Shown piece by piece: positions 59,581 to 64,000 of a stretch of DNA of 64,000 nucleotides. Each line of letters begins with the position of its first letter. Positions within the stretch are counted from its first letter, which is position 1. The stretch is from Okeanomitos corallinicola TIOX110 (GTDB lineage Bacteria > Cyanobacteriota > Cyanobacteriia > Cyanobacteriales > Nostocaceae). The stretch lies in contig NZ_CP150886.1 in the NCBI RefSeq assembly GCF_038050375.1, positions 4,257,318 through 4,321,317 of the forward strand. Reading direction: 5' to 3'. The notes under the pieces are model-generated. The model saw only the letters and a list, made by a program, of their open reading frames with translations, was not told the DNA's origin and did no database searches. The position numbers and the translations under genes were made by a program.

Positions 59581-60303
59581 ATGAACAAAACGGTTGAAAT
59601 TTTACCGGATTTACCGGCATTAGTAGCACGGGGACTAGATTTAATTCTATCCAAGTTGGCAACTGCCATTCAAGAAAGGGGGCAATTTAGCATTGCTTTA
59701 TCTGGTGGTAGCACACCTAAACCTTTATATGAAGCAATAGGTAATCAAAACCTACCTTGGGATAAAATTCATGTTTTTTGGGGTGATGAACGTTATGTTC
59801 CAGCAGATCACCCTGATAGCAATGAACTAATGGCACGTCGTGCATGGTTAGATCGGGTTGCTATTCCAGCAGCTAATATTCATGCCGTGCCAACTTTATC
59901 AGGAAATCCAACAGTAGATGCGGCTGAACATGAAAAGCATCTGCAAGCATTTTTCGGTTCTGCTCCAGGAAAATTTCCTCAATTAGATGTAGTTTTATTG
60001 GGAATGGGTGATGATGCTCACACTGCATCTCTTTTTCCCCACACAGAAGCTTTAAGTGTAAGCGATCGCTTGGTTACTGTAGGTAACAAAGATGGTAATC
60101 CCCGCATTACTTTCACCTACCCATTTATCAATGCTGCCAGAAGTGTAATTTTTTTGGCAGCTGGTGCAAATAAAAGACCTGCGTTAGCCCAAGTTTTTGC
60201 TCCAGCAGCTGATGATTTTGCCTATCCATCCCGCTTGATTAAACCTCAAGGAGAATTGATATGGCTGCTAGATCAAGCAGCAGGTTTGGAACTCAAACCA
60301 TAA
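59581..60303 (+). CDS. pgl: 6-phosphogluconolactonase
   Basis: Hydrolyses 6-phosphogluconolactone in the oxidative pentose phosphate pathway, the main dark and heterocyst sugar route. The 240-residue product from ATG 59581 has FSIALSGGSTPKPLYEA, FWGDERYVPADHPDSN and LLGMGDDAHTASLFPHT, all DevB/Pgl motifs. zwf and opcA are not adjacent. Confidence 0.93.
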   Translation: MNKTVEILPDLPALVARGLDLILSKLATAIQERGQFSIALSGGSTPKPLYEAIGNQNLPWDKIHVFWGDERYVPADHPDSNELMARRAWLDRVAIPAANIHAVPTLSGNPTVDAAEHEKHLQAFFGSAPGKFPQLDVVLLGMGDDAHTASLFPHTEALSVSDRLVTVGNKDGNPRITFTYPFINAARSVIFLAAGANKRPALAQVFAPAADDFAYPSRLIKPQGELIWLLDQAAGLELKP

Positions 60304-60408
60304 ATTAGTTCACAGGAAACAGGTGACAGTGAAGAGTCTAAGAACTGACAACTGACCCTTTCTTGTGAGTGATATATTTTACAATAATCTTGAAAAAGGC
60401 TTAGATTC

Positions 60409-61359
60409 ATGATCGTCTGCCCAAATTGCAATCATCCTAATCCAGATGGCGCTGTGCAATGCGAAGCTTGTTACACGCCTTTACCAGCAACTACTAGCTG
60501 CCCTAGTTGTGGGGCAACTGTACAGGCAGATGCTGCTTTTTGTGGTCAGTGTGGCTACAATTTACATTCTCATGCAGCCCCAGCCTCAGTAGAACCAACA
60601 GTGGTGGCAGAAACAATTACTGCTAATGCTCCCGTGGAAGTACCACCTTTGGTTGCACCTGATCCAATGTTAGAACTTTTACAATCTGATCCTTTAGGGG
60701 TAGCTGCTCCTGCTACTCCTGCCGCTGCTTCTAATCTACCACCCACAGTAGTCTCACCAGCACCACAACCTATACAAACTCCACCACCTCCAGTACCTAC
60801 ACCTGCACCGGAAGCGGTTGCACCTCCACCACCTCCAGTACCTATACCTGCACCGGAAGCAGTTACACCTCCACCACCTCCAGTACCTACACCTGCACCG
60901 GAAGCAGTTACACCTCCACCACCTCCAGTACCTACACCTGCACCGGAAGCAGTTACACCTCCACCACCTCCAGTACCTACACCTGTATCAGAAGCAGAAC
61001 CAGTAGGTGCATCTAGAACCCAATTACAACAAGTTGTAGCACGGTTATTCCATGTACAAAGTAATCAAGAAATTGAATTACCACAAAACCTGTCTGTAAT
61101 TCATATAGGCAAGCCTAATGATCGTATTCCTCCAGATATTGATGTGGCGGGATTTTCTAATTCAGAAATTGTCTCACGGGTTCATGCAGATATTCGGATT
61201 GAAGGGGGTTCTCACTATATAGAAGATGTGGGTAGTTCCAACGGTACTTACATTAATAATCTACCGCTGTTACCAGGAAATAGACACCGTTTGCGTCCTG
61301 GCGATCGCATCAGTTTAGGTAAGGGAGATTTGGTAACTTTCTTATTTCAACTCTCTTAG
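60409..61359 (+). CDS. zinc-ribbon, Pro-rich repeat, FHA-domain protein
   Basis: A 316-residue three-part protein. Residues 1-50 hold two CxxC pairs (CPNCNHPNPDGAVQCEAC, then CPSCGATVQADAAFCGQCG), a double zinc ribbon. A linker at about 120-205 has five 15-residue Pro-rich units (PPPPVPTPAPEAV). The C-terminal FHA domain (about 225-316) has the phosphothreonine-binding pieces SRVHADI and GSSNGTYINN. It should read Ser/Thr kinase signalling; the kinase is not beside it. Confidence 0.9.
   Translation: MIVCPNCNHPNPDGAVQCEACYTPLPATTSCPSCGATVQADAAFCGQCGYNLHSHAAPASVEPTVVAETITANAPVEVPPLVAPDPMLELLQSDPLGVAAPATPAAASNLPPTVVSPAPQPIQTPPPPVPTPAPEAVAPPPPPVPIPAPEAVTPPPPPVPTPAPEAVTPPPPPVPTPAPEAVTPPPPPVPTPVSEAEPVGASRTQLQQVVARLFHVQSNQEIELPQNLSVIHIGKPNDRIPPDIDVAGFSNSEIVSRVHADIRIEGGSHYIEDVGSSNGTYINNLPLLPGNRHRLRPGDRISLGKGDLVTFLFQLS
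60781..61005 (+). repeat. 45-bp coding minisatellite in the FHA gene
   Basis: Five tandem 45-bp units starting CCACCACCTCCAGTACCTAC at 60781, 60826, 60871, 60916 and 60961. Units 3 and 4 are identical; units 1, 2 and 5 differ at a few bases. In frame, 15 residues per unit. Confidence 0.9.
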
Positions 61360-61463
61360 AGAAATAATTTCCGATAATTCGTAATTGATAATTCGTAATT
61401 CGTAATTCATAATGGGTAGTTATAAATTACGGGTTACGAATTATATTATCAAGAATTTTATCT

Positions 61464-62207
61464 ATGAGAGACCCCAAGAATCTAAAAGATTTTCCACCTT
61501 TTGCAGAAGCACCCCCAGAATTTGAAAAGATGGGTTTAAACTGGCTGGTGGGAGCAGCAGTTGCTACTGCTATTCTCTGGCAATTTCCCGCTGGTGATTA
61601 TATTTTATACCCATTTACCATCCTAGCGACTTGGTTTCATGAAATGGGACATGGTTTGATGGCCTTGATGTTAGGGGGAAATTTTCAGAAGTTACTGATT
61701 TTCAGTAATGGTTCTGGTGTAGCCAGCTATACTATGCGCTCAGGTTTAGGCCCAATAGGTCCGGCTTTAGTTGCTGCTGCTGGGCCAATGGGTCCACCTA
61801 TTGCTGGTGCAGCCTTAATTCTGGCCTCTCGTAGTTTTAAAACCGCTTCCCTGAGTTTGAAAATTTTGGGAGGTTTTTTATTATTTTCTACCTTGGTTTG
61901 GGTACGTTCTGGATTTGGATTGATCGCAGTTCCCTTGTTGGGTATCGCTATTTTGGCAGTAGCTTTGAAAACTTCTCGTGGGGTACAAGGTTTTACAATT
62001 CAATTTTTAGGGGTGCAAGCTTGTGTGAGTACCTACCATCAATTAAATTATTTATTTAGTTATCGTGCTGGACCGTTGGGACTTTCCGATACAGCACAAA
62101 TGCAAAGATATTTATTTTTACCTTATTGGTTTTGGGGTGGTTTGATGGCTGTACTTTCTTTAGTGATCTTAGTACAGAGTTTGCGGGTTGCTTATCGTTC
62201 GCAATGA
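61464..62207 (+). CDS. M50-type membrane metallopeptidase
   Basis: A 247-residue intramembrane-type zinc protease. The zinc motif HEMGH sits in ATWFHEMGHGLMALMLGG within a membrane segment; GPIGPALVAAAGPMGPPIAG is another hydrophobic conserved part, and four to six helices follow. Targets are unknown. The sequence matches the M50 class common in cyanobacteria; site-2 protease features such as a PDZ domain are absent. Confidence 0.85.
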   Translation: MRDPKNLKDFPPFAEAPPEFEKMGLNWLVGAAVATAILWQFPAGDYILYPFTILATWFHEMGHGLMALMLGGNFQKLLIFSNGSGVASYTMRSGLGPIGPALVAAAGPMGPPIAGAALILASRSFKTASLSLKILGGFLLFSTLVWVRSGFGLIAVPLLGIAILAVALKTSRGVQGFTIQFLGVQACVSTYHQLNYLFSYRAGPLGLSDTAQMQRYLFLPYWFWGGLMAVLSLVILVQSLRVAYRSQ

Positions 62208-62602
62208 TTGAAGAAACGTAGTTTTCAACAGTCAGCAGTCAGAGGTAAACAAGTAGCGGAAAACCCGCACCAAAACCGCACCAAAACCGCACCAAAAATT
62301 TATATTTTAAATGGTGCGTTACATTATTACTAATTAGAAAACATCCTTTTATTACCTGAATTATAAGTATTTCACCGGACAAGATATAAATTACTTGTTA
62401 CCAAAAATTGCCTATAGAAAGTGATTATGATACCGATGCAAATACGAAAAAAATATATTACAACTGTTCATATAAAACATAAATACAGCGTTCAGTCTTA
62501 TGAACAAAATAATTAATATTAATTTTGTCAAACCACAGTTTTTCAATATACCCAGTGTTTATAATCTTCCTTTCGTAGTGTAGTAACTGGGAGGATATTT
62601 AT
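62208..62602. other. 395-bp spacer before the DUF4126 gene
   Basis: No gene. It has three perfect CCGCACCAAAA units (62265-62297) with an inverted GGTGCG near 62312. The rest is AT-rich; a GGGAGGATA ribosome site precedes the next ATG. Confidence 0.55.
62265..62297. repeat. 11-bp tandem repeat (CCGCACCAAAA)
   Basis: Three perfect units. Its unit length, 11, differs from the common 7. TGGTGCG at 62311-62317 is complementary to the CGCACCA part, so a hairpin is possible. Confidence 0.8.
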
Positions 62603-63154
62603 ATGATTGAAATTCTCGCCACACTATCTGCCGGAGCAGCGGCAGGACTAAGATTAGGTATACCCTTGTTGATTATTGGTTTACTACAAGGCGCAAACCT
62701 ATGGTCTCAAGTGCCAGTTTTATCGCGTATTTCACCTTATGTTTTAGTTGGACTATTAACCAGTTGGTCACTATTTGAACTATTTGCTTCCAAAAGGCTA
62801 CGTGGGCAAAGAATCATACAAATGATCCAGTTATTTTTATCTCCCATTGTAGGGGCTATTATGGGGTTAGCTGTAGCATCAGCCGCAGAATTACCAAGTT
62901 GGATTATTGCCTGTGTTGGTGGTTTATTGGCTTTGGTACTACAACTTGTTCAGTTAGGTTGGTTTTATCGCTTGCGCGGTTTACCAATGTGGGCTGTATT
63001 CCTACAAGATAGTTTATGTGTAATTTTGGTACTTTTTGCTGTTGACGCTCCCCAACAAGGTGGACTAATTGCTTTAGTATTACTTTGGTTTGCCATTCAC
63101 AGTGCTAAACAATGGTATCAGTGGTACTGGGAAAATAGCCAACAGAGGGAGTAA
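62603..63154 (+). CDS. DUF4126 membrane protein
   Basis: A 183-residue protein with four to five predicted helices. ATLSAGAAAGLRLGIPLLII near the N-terminus and FLSPIVGAIMGLAVASAAEL resemble DUF4126 proteins. Function unknown. It is alone on its strand and converges on hemH. Confidence 0.8.
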   Translation: MIEILATLSAGAAAGLRLGIPLLIIGLLQGANLWSQVPVLSRISPYVLVGLLTSWSLFELFASKRLRGQRIIQMIQLFLSPIVGAIMGLAVASAAELPSWIIACVGGLLALVLQLVQLGWFYRLRGLPMWAVFLQDSLCVILVLFAVDAPQQGGLIALVLLWFAIHSAKQWYQWYWENSQQRE

Positions 63155-63184
63155 GGTGATGGGGAGAATAAATTACTACCTGTA

Positions 63185-63216
63185 ACCTCTCACCTCTCAC
63201 CTCTCACCTCTCACCT
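63185..63216. repeat. heptamer STRR (ACCTCTC)
   Basis: Four ACCTCTC units plus a partial one, between the stops of the DUF4126 gene and hemH. Confidence 0.85.
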
Positions 63217-63217
63217 A

Positions 63218-64000
63218 CTATAAAAGCCCTATGGCGTGGAGTAAACCTCTGCCGGTCAGCATTTCGATCACTAAGGCGATAAAACCTAGCATAGCTATAC
63301 GGCCATTCCAGACTTCAGCGCTAGTTGTCATTCCCCATTCCCAACGTTCTTGGGGATACATTCTTACCCTTTTTTTCATCTGGGTAACTTGAGAGAGTTT
63401 CAAATCAGGTTTTTCTAAAGATTCAACTACTAAGTCTGCTAGGGCTTGAATAAATACCGGATGGGTGTTGGGTGCAGCAGCACGACGAAAGTTTTCAATT
63501 CCGGCTTCTTCGGCTATTTCCCGATATTCAATGTCAATTTCTTGCAGGGTTTCGATGTGTTCGGAAACAAAACTTATTGGCACAACTACCAAGTCTTTTA
63601 CACCTTTTGCACCTAGTTCTTTGAGAGCATCCTCAGTGTAAGGTTGCAACCATTCCACAGGCCCAACCCGACTTTGATAAGCTAAGGTGTGATCATTGGG
63701 ACGATTGAGGGTTTGCATAATTAATTGAGTACATTCCTCAATTTCCTGCTGATAGGGATCACCAGCTTCGATAACATAGCTTTTTGGGACACCGTGGGCG
63801 CTAAAAAAGATGTGTGCTTGATCTGGGTGAGGGAATTTATTTAGTTGCTCAATTATGAGTTCTGCCATTGCTTGCAGATAACCTGGTTGTTTGTACCAGG
63901 AAGGAATAACGGTGTATTCCAAAGGCTGAAGTTTGGGGGTTTCTTGCCACAGTTTTTCTAACAGTCGAAAACTAGAACCACTGGTACTAATAGAAAATTG
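63218..64000 (-). CDS. hemH: ferrochelatase with C-terminal CAB domain (partial, 5' end beyond window)
   Basis: Inserts Fe2+ into protoporphyrin IX to make haem. The frame stays open to the right edge of the window, so the N-terminus lies outside. Visible are [16 protein letters not shown], the [17 protein letters not shown] active-site His region, [16 protein letters not shown] and [17 protein letters not shown] with the conserved Glu. After a linker comes the chlorophyll a/b-binding-like helix ([20 protein letters not shown]), a feature of cyanobacterial and plastid type II ferrochelatase that anchors it and responds to chlorophyll. Confidence 0.95.
   Translation of the reverse strand, partial: QFSISTSGSSFRLLEKLWQETPKLQPLEYTVIPSWYKQPGYLQAMAELIIEQLNKFPHPDQAHIFFSAHGVPKSYVIEAGDPYQQEIEECTQLIMQTLNRPNDHTLAYQSRVGPVEWLQPYTEDALKELGAKGVKDLVVVPISFVSEHIETLQEIDIEYREIAEEAGIENFRRAAAPNTHPVFIQALADLVVESLEKPDLKLSQVTQMKKRVRMYPQERWEWGMTTSAEVWNGRIAMLGFIALVIEMLTGRGLLHAIGLL

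Noticed and set aside
60818-61006. His/Leu-rich open frame in the FHA gene
   Set aside because: It is an out-of-frame reading of the 45-bp Pro-rich repeat.

Overview
The window is a chromosomal segment of a filamentous heterocyst-type cyanobacterium (order Nostocales; an Anabaena/Dolichospermum/Aphanizomenon-like genome is my inference). Evidence is psaC, a Psb32-type PSII repair protein, an Ftn2/ZipN division protein with a J-like N-terminus, a fused ThiO-ThiG enzyme, a ferrochelatase with a C-terminal chlorophyll-binding-type helix, many cyanobacteria-restricted small families (DUF760, DUF1816, DUF6464, Asr1405-like), the HIP1 octamer GCGATCGC scattered throughout (for example 7135, 11845, 15526), and many heptameric tandem repeats (STRRs) in the spacers. 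The DNA is visibly AT-rich and gene direction changes often, with few long operons.

Layout. 1-5.2 kb: surE, psb32, tRNA-Lys, an aldose-1-epimerase-like gene, pdhA, then a 1.2 kb gene-poor spacer. 5.2-12.4 kb: ftn2, argS, a Uma2 nuclease, thiO/thiG fusion. 12.4-20 kb: tnpB relic, ferredoxin with a membrane-anchored neighbour, cimA, an exported protein of unknown role, fmt, a DUF6464 gene. 20-32 kb: psaC, glmS, pdxH, an AI-2E-type permease, scpA, a sugar-nucleotide transferase, speA, ndk, a TerC protein. 32-38 kb: lpdA, trpC, an amino-acid ABC ATPase, a decayed ATPase/nuclease scar, a lipoprotein beta-carbonic anhydrase, a JAMM peptidase, a Nudix hydrolase. 38-50 kb: DUF760, a group 2 sigma factor, carB, dpsA, a (2Fe-2S) protein, carA, a STAS protein, Mini-III RNase, rlmB, DUF1816. 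50-64 kb: alpha/beta hydrolase, a response-regulator diguanylate cyclase facing a large CBS-PAS hybrid kinase, an MsbA-like ABC exporter, ExoD, DedA, pgl, an FHA protein, an M50 protease, DUF4126, and hemH running off the right edge.

Most genes are core housekeeping: pyrimidine and arginine precursors (carA/carB), pyruvate dehydrogenase parts (pdhA, lpdA), cofactors (thiOG, pdxH, hemH), translation and RNA processing (argS, fmt, mrnC, rlmB), chromosome handling (scpA, ftn2) and photosynthesis (psaC, psb32). The unusual content is in the small repeats. A roughly 200-235 bp MITE-like element is present twice with terminal inverted repeats and apparent 6-bp target duplications, and a third degenerate copy is likely. 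An IS200/IS605-type palindromic remnant and an 84-bp dispersed repeat are also present. Several of these sit exactly at gene 3' ends and now supply stop codons. One heptamer repeat lies in frame inside carB. I see no prophage, CRISPR array or intact defence island; the nearest thing is a short scar (35906-36074) that looks like the two ends of a decayed ATPase/HNH pair.
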